This document shows positions 1 through 6,077 of a stretch of 8,978 bases of DNA, in pieces. The translations under genes were made by a program, and so were the position numbers. The notes beneath the pieces were generated by a model, which did not search any database, had not been told where the DNA came from, and worked only from the letters and a program-made list of their open reading frames with translations. The stretch's first letter is position 1. Each line of letters starts with the position of its first letter. The DNA comes from Bordetella parapertussis (GTDB taxonomy: Bacteria; Pseudomonadota; Gammaproteobacteria; Burkholderiales; SG8-39), in assembly GCA_945906975.1 (NCBI GenBank), contig CAMDRY010000104.1, positions 1-8,978 on the forward strand. Direction: 5' to 3'.

Positions 1-1
1 T

Positions 2-670
2 GTCGAGGCGCATATCGAGCAGGGGCCGGTGCTGGAGCAAAAAGGTTTCAGCATCGGCGTGGTCACCGGCATACAGGGCAAGCGCACCTTTCGCGTGTCC
101 GTTAGCGGTGAGGACGGCCATGCCGGCACGGCGGCGTTGCGTGAGCGCAAGGACGCGCTGCTCGCGGCCACCGCCATGATCCAGGCGCTGTCCGCCGCCA
201 TGCACGACGACGAGGACATCGTGAAGTTCACTGTCGGCCGGTTGGAGATCAAGCCCAACGCGCCCTCGGTGGTGGCCGGGCACGCGCTGTTCTCGATTGA
301 TTTGCGCCACCCGCGCGAGTCGCGCCTGCGCGAACTTGGCGACCGCGTGACGGGCATTTGCACCGCCAACGCCGGGCCTTGTGCGGTTGAAGTCGAGGAG
401 CTGGTCACGGCCTGGCCGCTGGAGTTTCCGGCGGCGATGCAGGACGAGGTGCGCGGCGCGGCGCAGCGCCTGGGCTTGCGCAGCATGGACCTGCCTTCTG
501 CGGCCGGCCATGATTCGCGTTACCTGCACGGGGTCTGCCCGGCGGCGATGATTTTCGTGCCCTGCAAGGACGGCATCAGCCACAACGAGGCGGAGTCAGC
601 CACGCCCGAGGATCTTTGCGATGGCGCGCGTGTGCTGGCTGAAACGCTGATGGCGCTGGCCGGGCGCTGA
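2..670 (+). CDS. M20-family amidase, hydantoinase/carbamoylase type (3' part)
   Basis: This is the C-terminal part of a zinc-dependent M20 amidohydrolase of the N-carbamoyl-L-amino-acid hydrolase / allantoate amidohydrolase type. The frame is open from the window edge, so the gene starts upstream; the GTG at 29 is an internal Val. The first residues read HIEQGP-VLE, the family's metal-site and substrate motif. A lid-domain segment follows (GEDGHAGT, where GxxNHAGT is usual, then RERKDAL), then TVGRLEIKPNAPSVV and the FSIDLRHP strand. Near the end come AAGHDSRYL and the MIFVPCKDGISHNEAE block, which carries the distal metal-binding His. These enzymes split ureido or carbamoyl groups from amino acids or allantoate, releasing ammonia and CO2. 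Coupling to the next gene (13-base gap) suggests nitrogen salvage from nucleobases or ureides. The exact substrate cannot be read from this fragment, and the first metal-binding domain lies outside the window. Confidence 0.9.
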   Translation, partial: VEAHIEQGPVLEQKGFSIGVVTGIQGKRTFRVSVSGEDGHAGTAALRERKDALLAATAMIQALSAAMHDDEDIVKFTVGRLEIKPNAPSVVAGHALFSIDLRHPRESRLRELGDRVTGICTANAGPCAVEVEELVTAWPLEFPAAMQDEVRGAAQRLGLRSMDLPSAAGHDSRYLHGVCPAAMIFVPCKDGISHNEAESATPEDLCDGARVLAETLMALAGR

Positions 671-683
671 GGGACCCAAGCCC

Positions 684-2123
684 ATGCCCCGTTTGCTGCT
701 ACGCCACGCCGACGCCATTCATCTTTGTGATGATGCCAGGCGTGTCATTCGCAACGGTTACCTGCTGATCGAGGACGGGCGCATCGCGGCCGTCGGTCCC
801 GAACCGGCGCCGGCGATGGTCGTGGACGAGGAAATTTCCATGGCCGGCCATCTGGTTACGCCGGGCTTTGTGAACATCCACCATCACCTGTTCCAGACGC
901 TGACGCGTGCCGTGCCGCTGGCCAACCGCGCCTCGATACTCGACTGGCTGTACGCGCTCTATCCGGTCTGGGCGGAAATCGATCCGGACGCGTATTACTG
1001 GGCGGCGCTGGCCAACAGTTGCGAGCTGCTGACATCGGGCTGCACCACCAACGCCGACTTCGCCTACCTCATGCCCGAGCAGGACGGCGAGATGGCGGCC
1101 GAGGAGATTCGCGGCGTGCGCGAAGCTGGAATGCGCTTTGTGCTGACGCGCGGCGGCATGCCCACGGTCGAGGCTGACTTGGAAACGCGCTTGCGCCCGC
1201 TGATGGGCGCGCAGCTTGATCGCATTCTGGATCGTGAAGAAACGCTCTTTCCGGCACTGGAAAAAACCATCGCCCGCTACCACGACACCTCAAAGGGTTC
1301 GATGTTGCAAGTGGCGATAGGCCCGACCAGCGTGACCTACCTGCGGCCGCAGTTCATGCGCCGTTTTGCCGATCTGGCGCGCGCCAACGACTGCGGCCTG
1401 CACGTGCATTTTGATCCGCGGCCCGATGAGCACGAGATCATGCGCGCGCGCGGGGGCAAGCCGATCGAATTTTTGCGCGATTCGGGCTGGCTGTGGGAGC
1501 GCACCTGGTTCGCGCATGCGACGCTGCTCGACAGCGAAGAGATGACGGCGATTGCTGGCGCCGGCGCCAGCATCGCGCACTGCCCGCATTGCATCATCCG
1601 CCTGGGCAAAAAGGCCGCGCGCCTCGGCCACTGGCGCGCCCACGGTATCAACGTCGGCCTCGGCGTGGACGGCCCGGCCAGCAGCGACACCAGCAATATG
1701 CTCAACGAAATGCGCCTGGCGATGATGCTGCACCGGGTCGGCGGCTATGAGGACGGCGAAGGCGCCGAACAGTGGCTGACCCCGGCCGACGTGCTGTGGA
1801 TGGCGACCCGCGGCGGCGCGCGCGCCCTCGGCCGCGATGACATCGGCCAGCTTACACCGGGCAAGGCCGCCGACGTCGCGGCGTTTCCCTTGCGCCGCCT
1901 GTCGCTCGCGGGCGCCGTACTCGACCCGTTGGGCGCGTTGCTGATGGCCGGTAGTGATCCCTATGCCGCGCTCACCATCGTCAACGGCAGGATTCGCGTG
2001 CGCGACGGCCATATGGTGGATGTGGACGAAATGCGCGCCTTCGAAGGTGCCAATGCGGCTGCGAGCCGCCTCATCGACGCGGCGCAAAAACGCACCGGCC
2101 TCGATTTCAGCCGCCACGCGTAA
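684..2123 (+). CDS. Amidohydrolase, 8-oxoguanine deaminase / triazine hydrolase-like
   Basis: A 479-residue metal-dependent amidohydrolase of the cytosine-deaminase-like branch, which hydrolytically removes amino or amide groups from nucleobases, triazines and similar rings. An N-terminal beta domain (1-60) leads into VTPGFVNIHHHLFQTLTR, where H66 and H68 are the HxH metal pair. The ANRASILDWLYALYPVWAEI segment strongly recalls 8-oxoguanine deaminases. Further ligands are H240/H242 (LHVHFD), H278 (WFAHA) and D329 in GLGVDGPASSDTSNML. C-terminal TPGKAADVAAF is the usual closing strand. Length fits the family (about 450-480). ATG 684 follows a GAGGGA purine run at 669-674. Oddities: the usual HLAE motif, whose Glu is the proton shuttle, reads HFDP here, and the usual HCPxSN reads HCPHCI, so activity or substrate may differ. 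It lies 13 bases after the carbamoylase-type gene, probably in one operon. The family is secure; the substrate is inferred. Confidence 0.88.
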   Translation: MPRLLLRHADAIHLCDDARRVIRNGYLLIEDGRIAAVGPEPAPAMVVDEEISMAGHLVTPGFVNIHHHLFQTLTRAVPLANRASILDWLYALYPVWAEIDPDAYYWAALANSCELLTSGCTTNADFAYLMPEQDGEMAAEEIRGVREAGMRFVLTRGGMPTVEADLETRLRPLMGAQLDRILDREETLFPALEKTIARYHDTSKGSMLQVAIGPTSVTYLRPQFMRRFADLARANDCGLHVHFDPRPDEHEIMRARGGKPIEFLRDSGWLWERTWFAHATLLDSEEMTAIAGAGASIAHCPHCIIRLGKKAARLGHWRAHGINVGLGVDGPASSDTSNMLNEMRLAMMLHRVGGYEDGEGAEQWLTPADVLWMATRGGARALGRDDIGQLTPGKAADVAAFPLRRLSLAGAVLDPLGALLMAGSDPYAALTIVNGRIRVRDGHMVDVDEMRAFEGANAAASRLIDAAQKRTGLDFSRHA

Positions 2124-2216
2124 GTTTTTGGGGTTAATCGAGCCCGGGTGGGCAGGGCCGCGCCGCAGCTGTGGTGTCTGGCGGTCACGCGGAGCCTTAT
2201 CGGCGCTGCGCTATAC

Positions 2217-2249
2217 GCTGGAAACCCCCGTCTGGAGCGGCTTTCCAGC
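2217..2249. terminator. Possible hairpin between convergent genes
   Basis: An 8-bp perfect inverted repeat, GCTGGAAA at 2217-2224 and TTTCCAGC at 2242-2249, with a 17-base loop. It sits in the 129-base gap between the convergent ends of the amidohydrolase and ubiJ. There is no clear run of T on either strand, so it is at best a weak or Rho-assisted end signal. I see nothing else in this gap. Confidence 0.25.
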
Positions 2250-2252
2250 CGG

Positions 2253-2861
2253 TCAGCGTTTCGGCGCCATGCGCGCCAGACGCGCTTCCAGCCGCGCCAC
2301 ATCGTCACGCAAGGTCTCGACGTCACGGCTGAAGCGCGCCACTTCTTCGGGGCGCGCGAGCAGCGGCTGTTCCTCCGTCCAGTACTCGGCAAGGTTCTCG
2401 CCGGTGCGCAGCAGCGCGTCTTTTTGCCACGCCAAAAAATCGCGCGCGGTGTTGGCGATGCGGTGCGCCGCGATGTCGCCCACCAGGCGCGACAAGTCGT
2501 CCTCGACACCCCACTTTAGGTTGCGAAACAAGAATTGCACCGTGCTGGCGAGGTCGGCGTTGCCGCTGATCTCGACATGCTGTAACAGTGCGTCGCTGCC
2601 GCTGAGCAGGTGCGGCAGCGCCCCCGGCTTGATGGTGAGCGTGAGATCGAAGGTTTCATCGACGCCGGCTGCGGCCACCATGCCCTCGGCGCCGACGGCA
2701 AGGCGTAGTTCGGGTAGCGGCGCGGCGCGAAACAGTACGCGCTTGCCGGCAAACGGCCTAAGCCGATCACGGGCCCAGTCCTCAGATTGCAGCAGGTGGT
2801 TGATGGCGAGTACGGCCGGCTGCGCGTAAAGCGGACTGCTTTGGGTGGATGCGGTTTCCAT
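2253..2861 (-). CDS. ubiJ: Ubiquinone biosynthesis accessory factor UbiJ (SCP2 domain)
   Basis: A 202-residue protein matching UbiJ (formerly YigP), the lipid-binding accessory protein that works with UbiK and the soluble Ubi hydroxylase/methylase complex in late ubiquinone synthesis. The SCP2-type lipid-carrier fold spans about residues 12-115 (LAINHLLQSEDWARDRLRPF, then FDLTLTIKPGALPHLLSGSD and the VEISGNADLA strand). The typical LKWGVEDDLSRLVGDIAAHRI block covers 115-135, and a charged coiled coil closes the protein (about 172-198, RDVETLRDDVARLEARLARM). The frame is open up to 2933, but Met at 2861 gives almost exactly the E. coli length (201) and begins just before the conserved helix, so I chose it. 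The Shine-Dalgarno is weak. In betaproteobacteria I expect the Tim44-like gene upstream and ubiB downstream. Here the Tim44-like gene is 2.2 kb away behind a terminator, and no ubiB follows, so it probably has its own promoter. Confidence 0.88.
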   Translation of the reverse strand: METASTQSSPLYAQPAVLAINHLLQSEDWARDRLRPFAGKRVLFRAAPLPELRLAVGAEGMVAAAGVDETFDLTLTIKPGALPHLLSGSDALLQHVEISGNADLASTVQFLFRNLKWGVEDDLSRLVGDIAAHRIANTARDFLAWQKDALLRTGENLAEYWTEEQPLLARPEEVARFSRDVETLRDDVARLEARLARMAPKR

Positions 2862-2904
2862 GGGTGCAATTATCGTCCAGCTTGGGTCTGCGCGCAGGCA
2901 TGCA

Positions 2905-3165
2905 GCACCGGGGCGGCTCGGGTAAGCTGCCAAGCTGCCCTTCTACAACACTGAGTGGCCGCAGTTCGCCAACCCGGTGCATTGCGTGCGCCAGACGCGC
3001 GACGGACTGTTGTACGTGTGCGACCGCGCCAACAAGCGCATCCAGGTGTTTCGCAAGAACGGCCAGTTCGTGCGCCGGTTCACACTCGAACCCAAGACCC
3101 CGGGCTCGGCCTGAGACCTGATCCCGACCGAGGATGCGACGCAAAAAGTACCTGCAGGTCGCAGG
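2905..3165 (+). pseudogene. NHL-repeat / beta-propeller protein remnant
   Basis: A decayed internal fragment of a six-bladed propeller protein with NHL repeats. The best-kept stretch, 2941-3111, encodes FANPVHCVRQTRDGLLYVCD followed by RANKRIQVFRKNGQFVRRF, the typical DG-x-YVCDR-N-RIQVF-G-FV blade. Three lesions are visible. An 8-bp tandem duplication (AAGCTGCC at 2924-2931 and 2932-2939) shifts the frame; deleting one copy joins GGSGKLP to PFYNTEWPQF. A TGA at 3112-3114 stands where relatives that I recall have Trp (SVWDIAF). One extra A in the run 3143-3147 breaks QKYLQVAG; with four As the frame reads CAA AAG TAC CTG. No similarity is apparent beyond about 3165, and the 5' part is lost near the ubiJ start. 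The N-terminal limit at about 2905 is approximate. The family is recognised by motif; the original function is unknown. Confidence 0.7.
2924..2939 (+). repeat. 8-bp tandem duplication causing a frameshift
   Basis: AAGCTGCC occurs twice in direct succession, at 2924-2931 and 2932-2939. Eight is not a multiple of three, so the second copy shifts the reading frame of the NHL remnant. Removing one copy restores a continuous frame into the conserved part. It looks like a slippage duplication. Confidence 0.75.
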
Positions 3166-3215
3166 CCGCAAAACCCCGCCTGCTGGTTGCAGCATGACCA
3201 TTTCAATGCGAAGAA

Positions 3216-3243
3216 GTTACGCCGGACACGTTACACTCCGGCG
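3216..3243 (+). promoter_or_regulatory. Inverted and direct repeats upstream of the receptor gene
   Basis: CGCCGGA at 3220-3226 and TCCGGCG at 3237-3243 form a 7-bp inverted repeat with a 10-base spacer. GTTAC also occurs twice, 14 bases apart, at 3216 and 3230. The element lies about 50 bases upstream of the receptor start and could be an operator or a leader hairpin. I cannot assign a regulator or a convincing -35/-10 pair; this is a candidate only. Confidence 0.25.
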
Positions 3244-3291
3244 CAAGGCCGGGCTGCTCGCGCCCATCCATCTTCAAAAGGGGTTATCCAG

Positions 3292-4260
3292 ATGAAAGCT
3301 GTTTTGCTGCGGCTGTTTCTCGCGTATGCGGTGATTGCCACATGTGCGTTTCCGGCGATTGCGCAGACTTACCCGGACAAATCCATTCGCATTATTGTCC
3401 CGTTCAGCCCGGGCGGTGGCACGGATACCTTTGGCAGGATCGTCGCGCAAAAACTGCAGGAGCGTCTTGGCCAATCGGTCGTGGTTGAGAACCGGCCCGG
3501 CGCCGGCGGAAACATCGGTGCGGATGCAGTGGCCAAGGCGAGCCCCGATGGTTACACGCTGCTGCTGGCGCAGGACAGTCTCGCAATTGTTCCCTGGCTG
3601 TCTAAGGCGTTGCCCTTTGATCCGATCAAGGACTTTGCACCCATAGGCGTGGGCGTGTTCATGCCTATGATGCTGGTGTCGGCCAACAACCTTCCCGTCA
3701 CCTCACTCTCCGAGTTGATCACCTATGCAAAGGCCAACCCGGGCAAGCTCGCTTACGGCACACCCGGGGCGGGCACGGCGCATCACCTGAATTTCGAACT
3801 GTTCCTGACCCGCATCGGCGCGACAATGGTTCACGTGCCGTACAAGGGCGCGGCGCCGATGACGGCGGACCTGGTGTCGGGCAACCTGCAGGTGGCGTTC
3901 AGCGCGCTCAGTTCGGCAATGCCGCTCGTTGCCGGTGGCAAGATGCGCGTGCTGGCGGTGGCGGATCAGGAGCGTGTGCCGCAGTTGCGTGATGTACCGG
4001 CGATCAACGAGACGCTGCCCGGGTACACCGCACACGTCTGGTTCGGCCTGATGGCGCCGGCCAGAACGCCGGCGACCATCACCAACAAGCTCTCGGAGGA
4101 ATTGCGGACCATCATGAATCTGCCCGATGTGCGTGAGCGGCTGGGCAGCCTCGGTTACCAGGTCAAACCGACCACGCCGGCACAAATGACCAGGCTCATG
4201 GCCGACGAGTACGAAAAATGGGGGCAGGTGATCAAGGCTGCAGGAATCAAACCCGAATGA
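3292..4260 (+). CDS. Bug/TctC-family periplasmic solute-binding receptor
   Basis: A 322-residue extracytoplasmic receptor of the tripartite tricarboxylate transporter (TTT, Bug/TctC) family, which captures carboxylates, amides or other small solutes in the periplasm. A signal peptide covers residues 1-24 (positive start, hydrophobic core, cleavage likely after AIA before QTYPDK). Family motifs follow: IIVPFSPGGGTDTFGR (34-49), VVVENRPGAGGNIGADAVAK (63-82) and SPDGYTLL, whose loops shape the ligand site. Later segments are YGTPGAGTAHHLNFELF, HVPYKGAAPMTADLVSGNLQ and VWFGLMAPARTP. The frame is open from 3187, but ATG 3292 follows an AAGGGG Shine-Dalgarno at 3278-3283 and starts the signal peptide, so I chose it. 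No TctA/TctB membrane subunits are present; such orphan receptors are common in Burkholderiales. The ligand is unknown; the RidA gene 13 bases downstream and the nearby amidohydrolases suggest a nitrogenous compound, which is inference. Confidence 0.93.
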   Translation: MKAVLLRLFLAYAVIATCAFPAIAQTYPDKSIRIIVPFSPGGGTDTFGRIVAQKLQERLGQSVVVENRPGAGGNIGADAVAKASPDGYTLLLAQDSLAIVPWLSKALPFDPIKDFAPIGVGVFMPMMLVSANNLPVTSLSELITYAKANPGKLAYGTPGAGTAHHLNFELFLTRIGATMVHVPYKGAAPMTADLVSGNLQVAFSALSSAMPLVAGGKMRVLAVADQERVPQLRDVPAINETLPGYTAHVWFGLMAPARTPATITNKLSEELRTIMNLPDVRERLGSLGYQVKPTTPAQMTRLMADEYEKWGQVIKAAGIKPE

Positions 4261-4273
4261 GCGGAGGGCAGTG

Positions 4274-4717
4274 ATGGAAAACGAAGTGGCCGGCAAGGGT
4301 GTCTGCGGCGGACGCAAGGGCGTGATCGAATTGGTGCCCGAAGGCGTTGCCTACCCGCCAAAATTCGGCAGTCCGACCGCGCTGGGCGTGCGTGCCGGGG
4401 ATTTCATTTTCATCTCCGGCATGATCGCCTGGAACGCCGAACGTAAAATCGTCGGTGTCGGTGATTGCCGCGCCCAGACGCGGCAGGCGCTGCACAACAT
4501 GCAGGTCACGCTCGAACAAGGCGGCGCGTCGCTGCTCGATATTGTAAAAATAAGCTTCTACCTGACGGACATCCGCCAAAAAGCGGAGATTTGGGAAGAA
4601 CGCAAAGTCATTTTCGGCAACGCGCGGCCGGCGTCCACGCTGGTGGAGGTGAGTCATCTGGTTGATCCGCAGGCCTTGCTGGAGATTGATGCGGTGGCTT
4701 ACGCGCCGCTGAAGTAG
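4274..4717 (+). CDS. RidA / YjgF / RutC-family protein
   Basis: A 147-residue protein of the RidA (YjgF/YER057c/UK114) family, trimeric proteins that hydrolyse reactive enamine/imine intermediates or related compounds such as aminoacrylate. The chorismate-mutase-like fold is visible as GVRAGDFIFISGMIAW (38-53), TRQALHNMQVTLEQGGASLLDIVK (69-92) and FYLTDI (95-100). The family signature ARPASTLVEV (117-126) contains R118, matching the Arg that holds the substrate carboxylate in active members, and LEIDAVAY (136-143) has Asp where RidA usually has Glu. Archetypes have about 128 residues; this one has an N-terminal extension of some 15. GTG at 4271 is also possible, but ATG 4274 lies 5 bases from the GGAGGG Shine-Dalgarno at 4263-4268. 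It follows the receptor gene by 13 bases and is surely co-transcribed. A pairing of receptor and RidA-type enzyme suggests a small catabolic unit; the substrate is unknown. Confidence 0.9.
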   Translation: MENEVAGKGVCGGRKGVIELVPEGVAYPPKFGSPTALGVRAGDFIFISGMIAWNAERKIVGVGDCRAQTRQALHNMQVTLEQGGASLLDIVKISFYLTDIRQKAEIWEERKVIFGNARPASTLVEVSHLVDPQALLEIDAVAYAPLK

Positions 4718-5017
4718 GGGAGGGCGCCGGAAATTTTCGGCGAATGCCCCGTCTCAACCCGCCTGGCGCAATGGCTTTCCAGCCGAGGGCTGTATTGCGC
4801 GGTCGACCGCGAGTATTCCCAGCGCGTTGAGTGCGTTGAGTCCGCTGATGCCCGGCGGTTGATGATGATTTGCTTGACGTGTGTGCGGTCCGCCGTGACG
4901 AAATAGCCGAGCATGCGTGTGGTTTTGCCAAGTTTGTGCGCTGGCACACAGACGCAGGTGGCCATCGTGCATTCGCCGGGCAGGATCCGTGATTTCGCCC
5001 AAACAACCCAGCCAAAC
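4718..5017. other. Intergenic stretch without a convincing gene
   Basis: About 300 bases lie between the ridA-like gene and the terminator at 5018. Just after the gene is a short inverted repeat (CGCCG 4725-4729, CGGCG 4738-4742) without a T run. On the minus strand, roughly 5000 down to 4870, one frame reads GECTMATCVCVPAHKLGKTT and then MLGYFVTADRTHVKQIIINR, and an adjacent frame continues as GISGLNALNALGILAVDRAI. This may be a broken short gene, but I do not recognise it and it has no good start. A 9-bp tandem repeat, GCGTTGAGT (4824-4841), lies in the second segment. Confidence 0.4.
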
Positions 5018-5045
5018 AAAAAGGCCGCCCGGAGGCGGCCTTTTT
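5018..5045. terminator. Bidirectional intrinsic terminator
   Basis: A strong hairpin: GGCCGCC (5023-5029), loop CGGA, GGCGGCC (5034-5040), flanked by five As at 5018-5022 and five Ts at 5041-5045. It works as a Rho-independent terminator on either strand. On the minus strand it lies 20 bases beyond the stop of the Tim44-like gene and closes the DUF971-ubiE-Tim44 unit, so ubiJ cannot simply be its last gene. On the plus strand it would stop transcripts from the receptor/RidA pair. Confidence 0.9.
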
Positions 5046-5064
5046 GACTGCAGTAAGCCGCTGG

Positions 5065-5952
5065 TCAGGCTGCTGCGACCTGCTGGATTCCGGCAAGCGT
5101 CCATCCGGATCCGCCTGATACCGGCTTTTGCAGGTTCCAGACTTCCTCGAAGGGTGCGGCAATCGTTTCGCCGTCATCTTTGATCATGCCGGTGAAGCGC
5201 ACGCTGGCAACGTGCATCGCGTTCTCGGTGACGACCTCAAGCAGGTCGGCGGCGAGGGTGACGACCTCGGTGCGTTGTTTGGCGCCAAAGCGCGAGTCGA
5301 TCTGCGACTTGAACATCGCAAACATCTCGTCGGTGCTCATGTCGCGCAGCGTCTCGAGGTCGCTGGCGTCATTGGCTTGTTGCAGGTTCATGAAGGATAG
5401 CTTGGCCTGCTTCACAAAACCGGAGGCGTCAAAGCCGGCGGGAATGTTGGGCTGGAACTGGCTGCGGAAGTCAGGACCGCCTGTGCCGGCGTTACCGGTC
5501 ATTTGCGACGGCGGCGGCGCGGCCACGGTCTCCTGGCCCATCATGTTGTAGTTGCTTGGGCCGCCTGCCGGTTGCATTGGCGCGCGTGACTTCATGAAGA
5601 AGCGCATGGCCAGCATCACGGCGCCGAAGGCGAGCAGGCCCATCAGCAGCGCGCTCAGGATGCCGCCCATTCCGCCCATGCCACCTTGTGAGAACAGGTA
5701 GCCGAGGCCCACACCGGCGGCGAGGCCGGCAAGGGGGCCGAGCCAGCGGTTGCCGGCGGGTGCGGCTGCCGCTGCCGGGGTCGCGGGTGCGGCGGCGCTC
5801 TGTGCCGGGGTAGCGGACTTTTGCGGCGTGGCGCTCTGGCGTTGCATGCCGGTGCTGCCGCCGCCGCCAAGGCGTTTGGCTGCTTCGGCGTCGATGGGGG
5901 CGAGACCGATACCCACCATCACGGTAAGCGCGATCATGATCCAAGTTTTCAT
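5065..5952 (-). CDS. Tim44-like domain membrane protein
   Basis: A 295-residue envelope protein of the bacterial Tim44-like family. A signal peptide or anchor (1-23, likely cleavage after DAEA) is followed by AKRLGGGGSTGMQRQS, a start typical of this betaproteobacterial family. A low-complexity Ala/Pro/Ser linker (41-68) precedes one or two hydrophobic segments: WLGPLAGLAAGVGLGYLFSQ (70-89) and a Gly/Met/Leu-rich stretch to LAMRFFM (97-120). A second flexible linker reaches about 170. The Tim44-like alpha+beta domain covers 174-295: FVKQAKLSFMNLQQA, the MSTDEMFAMFKSQI helix and the closing EEVWNLQKP and GWTLAGIQQV strands. GAGGAA lies 6 bases upstream of ATG 5952, a strong Shine-Dalgarno. The gene sits 125 bases after ubiE and ends at a terminator. 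Its role is not established; its place beside ubi genes suggests a membrane-linked task, perhaps in quinone synthesis or envelope assembly. Confidence 0.88.
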   Translation of the reverse strand: MKTWIMIALTVMVGIGLAPIDAEAAKRLGGGGSTGMQRQSATPQKSATPAQSAAAPATPAAAAAPAGNRWLGPLAGLAAGVGLGYLFSQGGMGGMGGILSALLMGLLAFGAVMLAMRFFMKSRAPMQPAGGPSNYNMMGQETVAAPPPSQMTGNAGTGGPDFRSQFQPNIPAGFDASGFVKQAKLSFMNLQQANDASDLETLRDMSTDEMFAMFKSQIDSRFGAKQRTEVVTLAADLLEVVTENAMHVASVRFTGMIKDDGETIAAPFEEVWNLQKPVSGGSGWTLAGIQQVAAA

Positions 5953-5990
5953 TTCGTTTCCTCTTCTTTCAGTAAGTGCTTTTATATACT

Positions 5991-6014
5991 GGTTTTGTGT
6001 TGCGGTTTTGTGTT
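5991..6014. repeat. 11-bp direct repeat in the ubiE/Tim44 gap
   Basis: GGTTTTGTGTT occurs at 5991-6001 and again at 6004-6014, a 13-base period, within an AT-rich 125-base gap (5953-6077) that contrasts with the GC-rich surroundings. On the minus strand it lies just upstream of a TATATAAAA stretch (5978-5990 region), which could be a -10 region for the Tim44-like gene. No -35 is clear. It may be a regulator site or a chance slippage repeat. Confidence 0.4.
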
Positions 6015-6077
6015 TGTTTTCACCAGCGCACGGCGACTAACGGTCTTTACGGTGTTTCGTTCTTCAACAAGCAGTAT

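Noticed and set aside
1290..2117. A 275-codon minus-strand open frame opposite the amidohydrolase
   Set aside because: Its His/Ala/Arg-rich text is the complement of the amidohydrolase codons and matches no family.
1954..2829. A 291-codon plus-strand open frame across the end of the amidohydrolase and opposite ubiJ
   Set aside because: It overlaps two well-recognised genes, and its product is Ser/Arg/Ala-rich with no domain; it is a GC-rich shadow frame.
3187..3291. N-terminal extension of the Bug receptor to 3187
   Set aside because: It would put 35 charged residues before a clear signal peptide, and ATG 3292 has the Shine-Dalgarno.
3703..4317. A 204-codon minus-strand open frame opposite the receptor gene
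   Set aside because: It lies wholly opposite a clear Bug receptor and has typical shadow composition.
4725..4742. Hairpin just after the RidA-type gene as a terminator
   Set aside because: The stem is only 5 bp and no T run follows; the strong terminator is at 5018-5045.
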